Shown here in pieces: positions 8,543 through 18,312 of a stretch of DNA of 64,000 nt (positions are counted from its first letter, which is position 1; each line of letters opens with the position of its first letter). The position numbers and the translations under genes are program-made. The DNA is taken from positions 1 to 64,000 of the forward strand of contig JAVKDP010000079.1 in NCBI GenBank assembly GCA_040222185.1. The letters are read 5' to 3'. Origin of the DNA: JAVKDP01 sp040222185. GTDB taxonomy: Bacteria > Bacteroidota > Rhodothermia > Balneolales > Balneolaceae. Under the pieces are notes generated by a model. It saw only the letters and a list, made by a program, of their open reading frames with translations. It did not search any database and was not told the origin of the DNA.

Positions 8543-9838
8543 TTAATCAACCAGGCTTTTATCTACTCTCGTAGGAGTATCTTTACCTGATATCATTCCT
8601 TTTGCAGCATTAGCAATGGCTTTAATTGTATTCGTCATATGATATATATTGATAGTCTCGAACTCATCGCTCACCTTATGATAATCGAGATCAACATCAA
8701 TTGGTGTAGTACTTATCGAATGAGCAGGAACTCCTAATCGGGCAAGTGTAGCGTTATCGGAACGATAAAAAAGATTCTGCTGCGGATATGGATCGGGATA
8801 AAAATCATATACTGAATCCGGTGCACTATTAGACAATAGTTCACCAAAAGTTGAACGATCATACCCGGTAATCCATGCGGTATTAGGGCCTGCTACTGCT
8901 GGCTTGCCAATCATCTCAATATTAAACATGGCTATGATCTCATCAGGGTCAAGTTGCTTTGAGAAATACTGAGAACCATACCCACCTATTTCTTCTGCTG
9001 TAAAAGTGGCAAACATAAGCGTACGCTCCGGTTTTCCTTGAGAGCTGAAATAGTTTGCCAGTTCAATAACCGCAGTAACACCAGAACCATTATCATTTGC
9101 TCCATTAGCAATGGAATCACCCTCAACAGGAGCTTGAATACCTATGTGATCATAATGAGCTGAAAACAATACTATTTCGTCTGTCCGCTTACCTTCGATT
9201 ATACCAACAATATTAGTAAGGGGTTTTTCTTCCACTGAAGCTTCGATATTTACACTAAACTCACCGGGAGTTTCAGAAACCATTACAAAAACAACATTGC
9301 TTTTGCCGTTTGTATCTACGGTTCTGGATGGCCTTGAAAAGAATGGTTGGTAACGGCTGAAAATTCCTTCATGAGACTGATCAACAAAAATAAGCAGGTC
9401 GTTTTCAGTGTTAGAATATTCCCCAAATTTTTGTTGAAAGTTTTCTCCTTTTTCAATGGTAGCCGTAGAAACAGATTCTCCATTCCAGTTTAATTCATCA
9501 GTGTAGATAAATCCAAAAAAATTATTTCGTGCAACTAAAGAACCGTCAAAAGTTAATGTTGCAGACTCAATATTGAACTCAGATAAATTAAAAGACTGTT
9601 TGAAACTACTCGATCCTGGTAATGGAGTCAGGCTTGTATTTTCAAATTCTGAAACTATGAAATCAGCAGCCTTCTCAATATCAGGAGTTAATGCTCTACG
9701 GCCTCTCATTTCATCAGAACTAATCATTTTCAAAATTCGAGAACTTGATTCTGTAGTTATTGGATAAGTCTCCTGGCACTGTATTAATAGTGGGAAGAAA
9801 ATTAGAAGTATCGCAATATTGAGGGTTGGCTTCTTCAT
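8543..9838 (-). CDS. M28 family zinc peptidase, exported
   Basis: 431 aa from the ATG at 9838 (a TTG two codons earlier is the alternative). The signal sequence ends LIQC, a possible lipobox with C21. M28 metal ligands are visible: SAHYDHIG (H228, D230), ANDNGSG (D249), TAEEIGG (E282/E283) and a later DYHKVSDE histidine. Such enzymes are co-catalytic di-zinc aminopeptidases; in marine bacteria they often degrade exogenous peptides in the periplasm. A PA-like insert between residues 90 and 215 is likely. Convergent with metZ, 5 bases apart. Confidence 0.88.
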   Translation of the reverse strand: MKKPTLNIAILLIFFPLLIQCQETYPITTESSSRILKMISSDEMRGRRALTPDIEKAADFIVSEFENTSLTPLPGSSSFKQSFNLSEFNIESATLTFDGSLVARNNFFGFIYTDELNWNGESVSTATIEKGENFQQKFGEYSNTENDLLIFVDQSHEGIFSRYQPFFSRPSRTVDTNGKSNVVFVMVSETPGEFSVNIEASVEEKPLTNIVGIIEGKRTDEIVLFSAHYDHIGIQAPVEGDSIANGANDNGSGVTAVIELANYFSSQGKPERTLMFATFTAEEIGGYGSQYFSKQLDPDEIIAMFNIEMIGKPAVAGPNTAWITGYDRSTFGELLSNSAPDSVYDFYPDPYPQQNLFYRSDNATLARLGVPAHSISTTPIDVDLDYHKVSDEFETINIYHMTNTIKAIANAAKGMISGKDTPTRVDKSLVD

Positions 9839-9939
9839 ACTCAAGGCTTTGGCGTTAGACTCTTTTCTAGTATAACTATGTGAATGTTCAAGAGAAGTAA
9901 AAAAAAATTAATGCTGATAAAATTATATAAAACAGCTTA

Positions 9940-12732
9940 TTATGAAGCAGGAAACCATTTAATAAGTGTTTTTTTAATTATTTCAGTTGTTACAGGCTTA
10001 GACAGGAAGTCCTTCATTCCAACACTTAAACAAAGTTCCTTATCCTCAATTCTGGCATTCGCAGTTATTGCTATAATGGTAGGTTTTTCTTGATCATTTT
10101 TTGATGATAATAGTTGCTTGGTAGCATCTATACCATCCATTTCGGGCATCTCCATATCCATGAATATCAGATCGTATTTCTTGGATCGATTTAGCTTTAA
10201 AGCTTCTAGACCGTTATTAGCTATATCAGCTTTCAGATCAAGTTTATCAAGAATACGAACCAGAACTTTTTGGTTTATAAGGTTGTCTTCTACAATAAGG
10301 ATGGAAAGTCCTTCTTTAAAAGAGTTTCCCTGATAATTACTAACATACTTTTTTATTCCCTTCTTATGGTTCGGTTGATAGATCCTCTCAAGGTTCCTTA
10401 ATAAAGCAGTATGCTTAATTGGTTTATTCAAGTGAAGGTGGAAGAGGTCTTTATACTTTTCCACTTCCTCATTGTGAATGGAGCTTAAGAGTACTAAGGG
10501 AAGTTCAGCTTTGGTCCATTTTTTTTGAATCTCTGCTGCAACCTGTACACCAGTAATTTCCGGCATCTGCATGTCTAGAATTCCAAAATCGAAAGAGTCC
10601 AGTTTTTCTATGTCATTAATCAAGTCTTTTGGCTTGTCATAGGTAGTAGTTTTGATACCTGCTTTTGCAAGTTGTGACTTTAGAATTTCTAAGTTGGTCT
10701 GATTGTCATCAAGTATGAAAACACTTTTACCTTTGAATATGTTAGAAGATTCCAGGTCGGAAATTATCTGGCTTTTCTCAACCTTGATGCTGAAACTGAA
10801 GGTGCTACCAACATTTTCATTACTTAAAACAGAAATAGAGCCTCCCATTGCTTCAACCAGCTTCTTACTTATAACAAGCCCTAAACCTGTTCCTCCATAC
10901 TTACGAGTTGAGCTGGGATCAACCTGGCTAAAGCTTTGAAATAGACGATGCATCTGATCCTCAGCAATTCCGATCCCGGTATCTTTGACCTTAAATTCCA
11001 ATCGTATACCTTCGGACTCATCAGGTATCATGTTAACAGAAATATAAATCTCTCCGCTTTCGGTAAACTTTAATGCATTAGATAGTAAGTTTATCAAAAC
11101 CTGTTGAACCCTGTTCGAGTCGCCAATCACAAAATCAGGAACAGAGTCGTCAACAGAATAAAGTAATTCTAAATCCGGGTTCTTATTCGTAGATGAAATA
11201 AGATCCAGTACCTGTTCAACTGCTGCTCTGATATTGAAATCAATATCTGCTAATTCAAGTTTGCCAGATTCAATTTTGGAATAATCCAATATGTTGTTAA
11301 TAATTCCAAGCAGGTTTTCTCCACTCTGGTTAATGATCTTGGAATATTCTTTTTGCTGGTCATTAAGTTTACTCTCAGATAGTAAGCCAGACAACCCAAT
11401 TACTGCGTTAAGTGGCGTTCGTATCTCATGGCTCATGGTTGAAAGAAACTGGGATTTTGCTATAGAAGACTCTTCCGCTCTTTCTTTGGCGAGTTTAAGG
11501 GAGTTTGCGAAACGGAAAGAGAGTATCAATGATTGAAAGAAGAAGAAGAAGAGGTAACCACTAAAGTTCAGGAGCAAGGTTCTTTCAGTAAAACCAAAGT
11601 AGGCAAGAATTTCATACAGGAATACAAAAAATACAGAACCAGTACTAATGAGGGCATATTTAGCACCCGGACTGTCATTTACTACCGCTCTTATATACAC
11701 ATAGAATGCATAAAGAATGTATGATACCAGGATAGCAAAGTAAGGGGTAACAAGCTGTGTGAAAAAGGAAGGGGGAAACAGCAGAGTTATTCCAATAAAG
11801 AGCAACGAAATTCCACTTAGCAGGTAAATTAGCTTTTTGGAGCTTTCTCTCGGATATAGATTTAAAGTGTACATTCCAAAGATGTAACCAGAGAGAAAAA
11901 GAGTTATGTATTCAAGCTTAAGTGTTACAATCCATGGTAAGTTAGGAAGTAAGAAATGAAGAGGATAGCTTCCAAAGCCAATAATTCTGTAACTGTAAAT
12001 AATGCAGAATAAAGAAAAATACAGGATTGTGGTTTCATGTCGCCCAAAGAGGTATAACCCAAAAAAGAATAATCCTCCCATAAGTAAAGCACCAGTCAGC
12101 ACAAAAGCGTAACCGTATTCAATAGCTCTTTCGTTAAATAATTTTTCTGTGGAACCTAACTTGATAGGGTAATATGCACCTCCTTTACTATGGTCAAAGT
12201 TCGAAATTTGTAGAACTATGACTAGTGAATCACTATCTATATCACCAAGGGCAAAAGTACTTGGAAGCCAGTGTGGAGTGTAATCCTCTTTTGAAGTACC
12301 CACCATTCCATTCCTGGATACAACCTGGTTATTTACATAAAGTAGATACGATGAGTAAAAATCAGGAACAGAAAGAGCAAGTGGGCCTGAATTTTTCGAA
12401 ATATAAACGGTAGTTCTATAGGTTGCGTATCCCATCGCTGAATACTGGTTTCCAGAATTCCAGCTTTTGCTAAATTCCCGGTGCTGAGTTTTATCAAAAG
12501 AGCGGATTTCAGATGGGGAAAGAAGCTGTTCCCAATAAAACTCCCAATTTCCTTCAAGCAGTACAGGTGAGTTTTGTTGGAAGTTATAAGAACTTAGATC
12601 GATTTTACCATTTTCAACTAATCGAGGTGATTGGGAATAAACTGAACCAGTAATTCCAAAAAGCAGGCATAGAAATACAAGTATGCCAGAGAGCATATTA
12701 ATTCTAAAAACTGAACGTATTAAGTATTCCAA
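9940..12732 (-). CDS. Hybrid sensor histidine kinase, 7TMR-DISM, two receiver domains
   Basis: 930 aa from TTG at 12732 (ATG at 12696 would give a shorter signal peptide lacking its basic residues). Order: signal peptide; extracellular 7TMR-DISMED2-like jelly-roll (about 40-195); seven membrane helices (about 205-405); HisKA with H435 in STMSHEIRTP; HATPase_c with N552, DTGIGIA and GTGLGL (to about 650); receiver 1 (about 669-785, D720); receiver 2 (about 809-925, D859). The extracellular domain is expected to bind a carbohydrate-like or other small ligand. It lies 2 bases after the paralogous kinase at 12735-15167. No DNA-binding response regulator or HPt gene is nearby, so the phosphorelay partner is elsewhere. 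Confidence 0.93.
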   Translation of the reverse strand: MEYLIRSVFRINMLSGILVFLCLLFGITGSVYSQSPRLVENGKIDLSSYNFQQNSPVLLEGNWEFYWEQLLSPSEIRSFDKTQHREFSKSWNSGNQYSAMGYATYRTTVYISKNSGPLALSVPDFYSSYLLYVNNQVVSRNGMVGTSKEDYTPHWLPSTFALGDIDSDSLVIVLQISNFDHSKGGAYYPIKLGSTEKLFNERAIEYGYAFVLTGALLMGGLFFFGLYLFGRHETTILYFSLFCIIYSYRIIGFGSYPLHFLLPNLPWIVTLKLEYITLFLSGYIFGMYTLNLYPRESSKKLIYLLSGISLLFIGITLLFPPSFFTQLVTPYFAILVSYILYAFYVYIRAVVNDSPGAKYALISTGSVFFVFLYEILAYFGFTERTLLLNFSGYLFFFFFQSLILSFRFANSLKLAKERAEESSIAKSQFLSTMSHEIRTPLNAVIGLSGLLSESKLNDQQKEYSKIINQSGENLLGIINNILDYSKIESGKLELADIDFNIRAAVEQVLDLISSTNKNPDLELLYSVDDSVPDFVIGDSNRVQQVLINLLSNALKFTESGEIYISVNMIPDESEGIRLEFKVKDTGIGIAEDQMHRLFQSFSQVDPSSTRKYGGTGLGLVISKKLVEAMGGSISVLSNENVGSTFSFSIKVEKSQIISDLESSNIFKGKSVFILDDNQTNLEILKSQLAKAGIKTTTYDKPKDLINDIEKLDSFDFGILDMQMPEITGVQVAAEIQKKWTKAELPLVLLSSIHNEEVEKYKDLFHLHLNKPIKHTALLRNLERIYQPNHKKGIKKYVSNYQGNSFKEGLSILIVEDNLINQKVLVRILDKLDLKADIANNGLEALKLNRSKKYDLIFMDMEMPEMDGIDATKQLLSSKNDQEKPTIIAITANARIEDKELCLSVGMKDFLSKPVTTEIIKKTLIKWFPAS

Positions 12733-12734
12733 TG

Positions 12735-15167
12735 CTAGTTAGTTGTATTATCGAAGCCGCTCTGTGATCCGGGTACCCATCGAACCAATGCAGCCTTAGT
12801 GCTTTGTAGTGTTATCGGTTTTGAAATAAAGTCCTGCATTCCAGCTTCAAAGCATCTCATTTTATCTTCTGAAGTAACATTTGCTGTCATTGCTACAATC
12901 ACTGGTTGAGAAGGGAGATTTTTCAAAGCTTTAATTCGTTGTGTAGCTTCAATTCCGTCCATCTCCGGCATCTCCATATCCATGAAGATTAAATCATACC
13001 CCTTTTCCTGTACCCTTTCTAAAGCTTCAAATCCATTGTTTGCAATATCTGCTTTCGCACCAAGCCTTTCAAGAACTTTTAACACTACTGTCTGGTTTAT
13101 CTTATTGTCCTCTACCACCAATATATTACTTGAATTATCTACCTCTTCTTTTGTATCAGTTTTAATATTTCTGGAAGTGTTCTTATCTGCGTTTTGAACT
13201 CCTTGAATATCAATTGTGAAATAGAAAGAACTACCTTTATTCACTTCACTCTCTACCCAAATTTTACCACCCATACTTTCAACAATTCGTTTGCTGATAG
13301 CAAGCCCGAGTCCCGAACCTCCGTACTTCCTATTCCTATTGGCGTCTAATTGTGTAAACCGATCGAATAATAAGGGCATTTTTTCTTCAGGTATTCCAAT
13401 TCCAGTATCACGAACTACAAAGAGAGCCTGAGTTTTTTTGCTGTCAGATTCAGCTTCAGTTAATGATACTTCTACCGAGATATCTCCTTCATCAGTGAAC
13501 TTGATAGCATTACCAATGAGATTAATAAGTACCTGGCGAAGTCTAATTGGGTCAGTCTCAAAATGGTTTGATAAACTATCATCAAACTTAAAGCTCAAGC
13601 TAATTTTTTCCTGATCGGCCAGTGAACCAAGAATTTTTATTACATCAGCCAAAAGTGTTGGAATGTGAACCGGTTCATGCTCGGCTTCTACTTGATCAGA
13701 TTCGATTTTTGAGAAATCTAATATGTTATTAATAATTCCAAGCAAGCTTTCACCACTCTTTTTTATGGTTTTGGCAAACTTCGTTTTCTCATCTTCTGAC
13801 TTGCTACCAACAAGTAACTCGGAAAGCCCGATAACCGCATTCAATGGGGTTCTCAATTCATGCCCCATCGCAGATAAGAAATGACTTTTTACCATTAATG
13901 CAGCTTCTGCTTCTTCTTTTGCAGTGGTTAAAGAGTTTGCAAAGCGGAAAGAAAGTATTAGTGATTGAAGTACAAAAAACAGGATATACCCAAAGAAATC
14001 TATGTATAGCCTTTCTTCTACTATGCCATTGAATTCCAGGCGGGTATGTACAAAAACAAAGAAAATCACAAAGGTACTGGATACTGCAAAAATAGCCCCA
14101 CTTCTCTTGTTTTTTAATGCCTTCGCAAATATTACGGATGAGTAGATAATATATACTGCGGTTGGAAGAAAGAATAAATTTAGAAGCTGTGTATAAATCA
14201 TAGCAGGGCTAACTATGATTATAAAACAAAGAATGAAGTAATAGCTATTAAATACTTGGATCACCCTGTTATGAACTTCATCCGGGTAAAGACTTTTAAC
14301 AAACAGCCCAAATAAAGGAGCTGATAGAAACATAGAGAGGTATTCCAGTTTAGTAGTAAACCACCATGGTAGGTCCGGGAAAAACATGTGCAAGGTGTAG
14401 GGTTCAGCACCTACTAATCTATAACAGTACACAAAGCAAAAAAGAGAGAAGTAAAGGATAGCTTTATCATGCCTACCAAAAGCATATAGTCCCAGGAAGA
14501 ACAATCCACCCATTATTATACCGCCAGTAATCAGTATAAAAAAACCGTTTTTATTTGTTCTGGAAAGATTAAAACCCTCTTCGGAACCAATAATTGGCGA
14601 GCGCCAAATTCCACCTTTGCTATGTTCGAAGTTTGCAACCTGGAAAACTAATTCTAAAGACGGTCCATCAAATCTATCGAGTGACACAGATTTATTTACC
14701 CATTTTGGAATATGATCTTTTGCATTATTCGCAACCTGTCCATTTTTTGCTATTTCTTCTCCATTAATGAACAGCTTATATGACGAGTAGGTATCTGGAA
14801 TATTAATTGCTAACGGTAGGTGCTCATCTGGTAGTAGTACAATTAATCGGTAAGTTGCATATCCCTGATTATCAAGTTCATCAAAATCATTCCAGAGATG
14901 AGGGAATTCAACAATAGAGGTGTTTTGTGAAGAGATTTGATGTGGGGGGACAAGTTGTTTCCAATAAAACTCCCATTCCCCATCTAAAGAAACACGGGAG
15001 TTATCATCAAACTTGTACTCAGTTAAATCAATAACTCCATTCTGAGCAATAGTTTGAGAATATCCTGGATGAAAGCACAAAAAACATGCAATAATCGAAA
15101 CCAGCATCAAAAAATGCAAACGTTTTAAATCCAATAGTATAGATGCCCAATTAAATAATTGAGTCAT
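12735..15167 (-). CDS. Hybrid sensor histidine kinase, 7TMR-DISM, one receiver domain
   Basis: 810 aa, ATG at 15167. Order: signal region; extracellular 7TMR-DISMED2-like domain (about 40-195); seven membrane helices (about 205-405); HisKA with H436 in SAMGHELRTP; HATPase_c with N553, DTGIGIP and GSGLGL; one C-terminal receiver (about 680-800) with phospho-acceptor D730 in MDMEMPEMDG. It aligns throughout with the next gene and differs mainly by lacking the first of that protein's two receivers, so the pair arose by tandem duplication. Both probably come from one promoter in the 60-base gap before the desaturase gene. Confidence 0.93.
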   Translation of the reverse strand: MTQLFNWASILLDLKRLHFLMLVSIIACFLCFHPGYSQTIAQNGVIDLTEYKFDDNSRVSLDGEWEFYWKQLVPPHQISSQNTSIVEFPHLWNDFDELDNQGYATYRLIVLLPDEHLPLAINIPDTYSSYKLFINGEEIAKNGQVANNAKDHIPKWVNKSVSLDRFDGPSLELVFQVANFEHSKGGIWRSPIIGSEEGFNLSRTNKNGFFILITGGIIMGGLFFLGLYAFGRHDKAILYFSLFCFVYCYRLVGAEPYTLHMFFPDLPWWFTTKLEYLSMFLSAPLFGLFVKSLYPDEVHNRVIQVFNSYYFILCFIIIVSPAMIYTQLLNLFFLPTAVYIIYSSVIFAKALKNKRSGAIFAVSSTFVIFFVFVHTRLEFNGIVEERLYIDFFGYILFFVLQSLILSFRFANSLTTAKEEAEAALMVKSHFLSAMGHELRTPLNAVIGLSELLVGSKSEDEKTKFAKTIKKSGESLLGIINNILDFSKIESDQVEAEHEPVHIPTLLADVIKILGSLADQEKISLSFKFDDSLSNHFETDPIRLRQVLINLIGNAIKFTDEGDISVEVSLTEAESDSKKTQALFVVRDTGIGIPEEKMPLLFDRFTQLDANRNRKYGGSGLGLAISKRIVESMGGKIWVESEVNKGSSFYFTIDIQGVQNADKNTSRNIKTDTKEEVDNSSNILVVEDNKINQTVVLKVLERLGAKADIANNGFEALERVQEKGYDLIFMDMEMPEMDGIEATQRIKALKNLPSQPVIVAMTANVTSEDKMRCFEAGMQDFISKPITLQSTKAALVRWVPGSQSGFDNTTN

Positions 15168-15227
15168 AAGGTATACAAAAGAAATAAAAAAGGCTCTAAC
15201 ATTAAGAGCTTCTATCGTTTAGTAAAA

Positions 15228-16331
15228 TTAGCTTGCAGCTGGGGTCCATGTAAAATCAGGATCACCAAACTTCTTCAGAGTTCTATAATGTGAAACAATG
15301 GCATCCTTGAAAGTTTCATGGATATTGTATGGTACACCATATTTTTTAGCAACTTCTTCTACAATAGGGCTAATAGCAGGATAGTGTATGCTACAGGTTT
15401 TTGGGAACAAATGGTGTTCAATCTGGAAGTTCAGGCCACCTACATACCAGCATAAGGCTTTATTGTCACGCGCAAAATTATTAGTTGTAAGCATTTCATG
15501 AATTACCCAATGATTTTCAATCATATTTTCCTCATTAGGAATAGGATGTGTCGTAGATTCAACTACATGGGCAAGTTGGAAAATAATTCCAAGAATTAAA
15601 CCTGCAGTTAGATGAAAAGATGTAAACCCTATAAGAAATTGCCACCACGTAATATCAAGAAAAACAAGTGGCGCCACTATTGTTACTAAGTAATAAACGA
15701 TTTTAGTAATAATCAGTTTTATCCACTCATTGATCGGGTGCTTCTTATTTTCATATGGCCCTAATGGTGATTTGAAGAAGTACCAGTAATCTTTGATAAA
15801 TACCCAAAAGAAAGTGGCAAAGCTGTAAGCAGGAAATGCCAGAAAGTGTTGAAAGCGATGAATAGGTTTATATTCAGAGTGAGGGGACAAGCGAATAAAC
15901 TCAGCTACTTCTAAATCTTCATCATGTCCGTGGATATTCGTGTATGTGTGATGGATTATGTTATGAGTAATTTTCCATATGTAGCCATTAGCTCCCGCCA
16001 TATCAAAGAAAAGTCCTAAAAAGCTATTCACCCAACTCTTTGATGAATAAGCTCCGTGCAAAGCATCATGCGTAATCGAGAATCCAATTCCTGCCATCCC
16101 GATTCCCATAACGATACACATTAGCCACATTTGACCCAGGGTAAATGAGCCAGTCATAATTAATGCGTAAGTACCCCAATAAACTGTTAAGATGACAATT
16201 GTCTTAATAACCATCGCAGCGTTAGCGTGGCGGGAAAGATTGTTTTCCTTGAAATACTCGTCTACTCTTTTTTTAACCTCCTTATTAAATTCTTTATCGA
16301 TTTTGTTATTGAAGGTTACGAGAGCTGGCAT
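15228..16331 (-). CDS. Membrane fatty acid desaturase (front-end/acyl-lipid type)
   Basis: 367 aa. All three histidine boxes are present: HDALH (88-92), HNIIHH (123-128) and QIEHH (303-307). The Q in the third box is the mark of front-end (delta-5/delta-6-like) and sphingolipid desaturases; no cytochrome b5 domain is fused. Four or so membrane helices flank the boxes. It would insert a double bond into membrane acyl chains using a di-iron centre, relevant to cold adaptation. A perfect 16-bp palindrome 40-55 bases upstream of the start may be an operator. Upstream neighbour is a reductase of the saccharopine dehydrogenase-like family. Confidence 0.9.
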   Translation of the reverse strand: MPALVTFNNKIDKEFNKEVKKRVDEYFKENNLSRHANAAMVIKTIVILTVYWGTYALIMTGSFTLGQMWLMCIVMGIGMAGIGFSITHDALHGAYSSKSWVNSFLGLFFDMAGANGYIWKITHNIIHHTYTNIHGHDEDLEVAEFIRLSPHSEYKPIHRFQHFLAFPAYSFATFFWVFIKDYWYFFKSPLGPYENKKHPINEWIKLIITKIVYYLVTIVAPLVFLDITWWQFLIGFTSFHLTAGLILGIIFQLAHVVESTTHPIPNEENMIENHWVIHEMLTTNNFARDNKALCWYVGGLNFQIEHHLFPKTCSIHYPAISPIVEEVAKKYGVPYNIHETFKDAIVSHYRTLKKFGDPDFTWTPAAS

Positions 16332-16370
16332 GAAGACGTATTTAATTTTTTAATATTTCGAAAGGTAATA

Positions 16371-16386
16371 AATAACAGCTGTTATT
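16371..16386. promoter_or_regulatory. Perfect 16-bp palindrome upstream of desaturase
   Basis: AATAACAGCTGTTATT reads identically on both strands. It lies just past the end of the reductase gene and 40-55 bases before the desaturase ATG, where a repressor site for a lipid regulator would sit. A short terminator stem is the alternative, but no T-run follows and there is no loop. Confidence 0.4.
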
Positions 16387-16388
16387 GC

Positions 16389-17591
16389 TTAGAAAACCTC
16401 ATTAACAATGTACCCGTTGTCTATGAGTCGGTTAACAAGCTCATCCCCGAATGCAGTCATTGGAGTTAAGAATCCAAATCGTTCATCTGGTTCTGGTAAT
16501 CTTTCCAACTGCTGAGCTAACGTAAATGCTGATTCACAAAGGAAAAAGACTGTTGCTTTATTACTTGGATCGCCTGGATAACTGAACTTCATACGAAAAC
16601 GTTTCCCTGATTTGGATTTCGCAATAGCAAGCAGTTTCATATAGCCGTTTTCTATTGATGCCTCACTTGGCCCCTCACCGGGAGGAGGTGTAATAGACAA
16701 AACGAGCTTTCTGAACCATTTGAACTTTCCAAAAACGCTAATCGAGATGAGCATGAGGGAAACCGCTAAAAAAGGAATCGGATTGAAGCGTTTCCCTAAT
16801 GAACTATGTTCGGAGTAAGCGATCTTTTTAAAATAAGGTGTTCCAAAGTTTCTCATCAGGCTGGCTGTACGGTAAATCACCTTAGAGTTAATCCCACTCA
16901 TAATAAAAGGAGCAGACCAACGCGAAATATCTTTATCAAAGCCAAAAAAGTTTCGGTCCTCTGCATCTGTTAAGTCCTGACTTGTACCTTCCATAGCAAG
17001 CCTGGGGTCGGTCATCAGCTTGTATTCGCCTGTTTCAAACTTGTTCATCATTGTAGCAATAGTACCACCGTTAAACCCACCACTAATGCTGTAATAAGCT
17101 TTTATATATACTTCATCATCAGGGCTAAACTTTTTACAGAGCAAAAATGTGCAAACTTCAGCAGGCACACTGTCAAAGCCTGAAAAAGGAATGAGTTTAC
17201 ATTTATTCTTTTTTGCCAGTACATCATATTTATCAGACATTTGCTTAATGAAACCAACTTCCCCAGTAATATCCAGGTAATGAGTTCCTTGTTCTGCACA
17301 ACTGGCAATTACATTTTCACCGTACAATGAATAAGGGCCGGCTGTAGTTACAATAACTCTTGTCTTACTGACTACATGATCAACTTCCGACTTATTCAGG
17401 TTATCTACTTTAAAGACCTGGCTTTCAGTAAAACCAAGTTCATTAGCTAAGGCAGTTAATTTATCAAGGTTACGACCTGCAATTCCAATCGTAAGATCTT
17501 TTGGAGCATGATCTACGAAGTACTTTGCTGCTCTACGTCCTGTAAAGCCAGTAGCACCAATAAGTATGATATCAAATGGCCTGTTATTCAG
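16389..17591 (-). CDS. Saccharopine dehydrogenase-like / trans-acting enoyl reductase family protein, non-ATG start
   Basis: The first in-frame ATG (17327) would remove the NAD(P)-binding domain. The frame is open upstream to 17606 and encodes FDIILIGATGFTGRRAAKYF, a Rossmann GxTGxTG motif typical of the family, so the real start must be near 17591. The only near-cognate codon there is CTG at 17591 (400 aa); an ATA at 17606 is the other possibility. The start overlaps the terC stop by 8 bases, which suggests translational coupling. Family members act on lipid intermediates (enoyl reduction) or remain uncharacterised; the adjacent desaturase fits a lipid role. A hydrophobic segment around the middle suggests membrane association. 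Confidence 0.78.
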   Translation of the reverse strand: MNNRPFDIILIGATGFTGRRAAKYFVDHAPKDLTIGIAGRNLDKLTALANELGFTESQVFKVDNLNKSEVDHVVSKTRVIVTTAGPYSLYGENVIASCAEQGTHYLDITGEVGFIKQMSDKYDVLAKKNKCKLIPFSGFDSVPAEVCTFLLCKKFSPDDEVYIKAYYSISGGFNGGTIATMMNKFETGEYKLMTDPRLAMEGTSQDLTDAEDRNFFGFDKDISRWSAPFIMSGINSKVIYRTASLMRNFGTPYFKKIAYSEHSSLGKRFNPIPFLAVSLMLISISVFGKFKWFRKLVLSITPPPGEGPSEASIENGYMKLLAIAKSKSGKRFRMKFSYPGDPSNKATVFFLCESAFTLAQQLERLPEPDERFGFLTPMTAFGDELVNRLIDNGYIVNEVF

Positions 17592-18300
17592 TTTCTTGCT
17601 CTGTATTTAATTTCTGTTTGTTTTTAGAGTATCTCATTTGAAGAAGCTCAACTAGTAGCGCAAATCCCATTGGCAAATAGATATATGCCTTTGGAACTTC
17701 TTTATGAAATCCTTCCATGAAAATTGTAATCCCAATACTGATTAAAAAGGAGAGGGCGAGGATTTTAAGAGCCGGGTTCGCAAGTATAAACTCGCCTATT
17801 GGTTTTGCAAAAATCAAAATCCCTACAAAGGAAAGAATAACCGCAATTACAATAACCCAAACCTGGTCGGTCAGCCCAATAGCGGTTATTACTGAGTCAA
17901 CAGAAAAAACAATGTCTAGTAACACAATCTGTGTGATTACATAACTAAATGTGTTTTTAGCAGAATTTCCATTAGAGTGTTCAAGTTCATCCTTTAATTC
18001 AACAGTATGATGAATTTCTTTGACAGCTTTGTAAATCAGGAATAAACCACCAAGAATAAGCAGCAGGTCTCTGACTGAAAAATGCAGGATAATAGGGTCT
18101 GTAAGTTCAGTGAGCTGAAGAAGAAGAAATAATACTACAATACGCGCTATAAGGGCGAGGGCTAAACCAATAATTCGTGCCTTTTGCTGAAGTTCCTTTT
18201 TTAACCTGCTAACAAAAATGGTGATCACAAGTATGTTATCAACCCCCAGAACTAGTTCCAGCCCGATCAATAGTGCGAGTGTGGCAAGCGTGTCAGCCAT
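17584..18300 (-). CDS. TerC family integral membrane protein
   Basis: 238 aa with about seven hydrophobic helices. The TerC hallmarks are GLELVLGVDNILV near the N-terminus and LLDIVFSVDSVITAIG in the middle, the paired acidic-asparagine/serine motifs inside membrane helices. TerC-like (YkoY/Alx-type) proteins are linked to metal (Mn) export or cotranslational metal supply; tellurite resistance is only the historical name. It lies in an operon-like series with the Gfo/Idh gene (12 bases upstream) and the overlapping reductase. Confidence 0.88.
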   Translation of the reverse strand: MADTLATLALLIGLELVLGVDNILVITIFVSRLKKELQQKARIIGLALALIARIVVLFLLLQLTELTDPIILHFSVRDLLLILGGLFLIYKAVKEIHHTVELKDELEHSNGNSAKNTFSYVITQIVLLDIVFSVDSVITAIGLTDQVWVIVIAVILSFVGILIFAKPIGEFILANPALKILALSFLISIGITIFMEGFHKEVPKAYIYLPMGFALLVELLQMRYSKNKQKLNTEQETE

Positions 18301-18312
18301 AAAAGAATCCGT

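Noticed and set aside
17102..17308. Alternative 68-aa frame inside the reductase gene
   Set aside because: It is a shadow frame; the reductase frame has the family motifs.
17584..18300. Tellurite resistance gene
   Set aside because: TerC-type membrane proteins occur widely without tellurite resistance, and no other ter genes are present.
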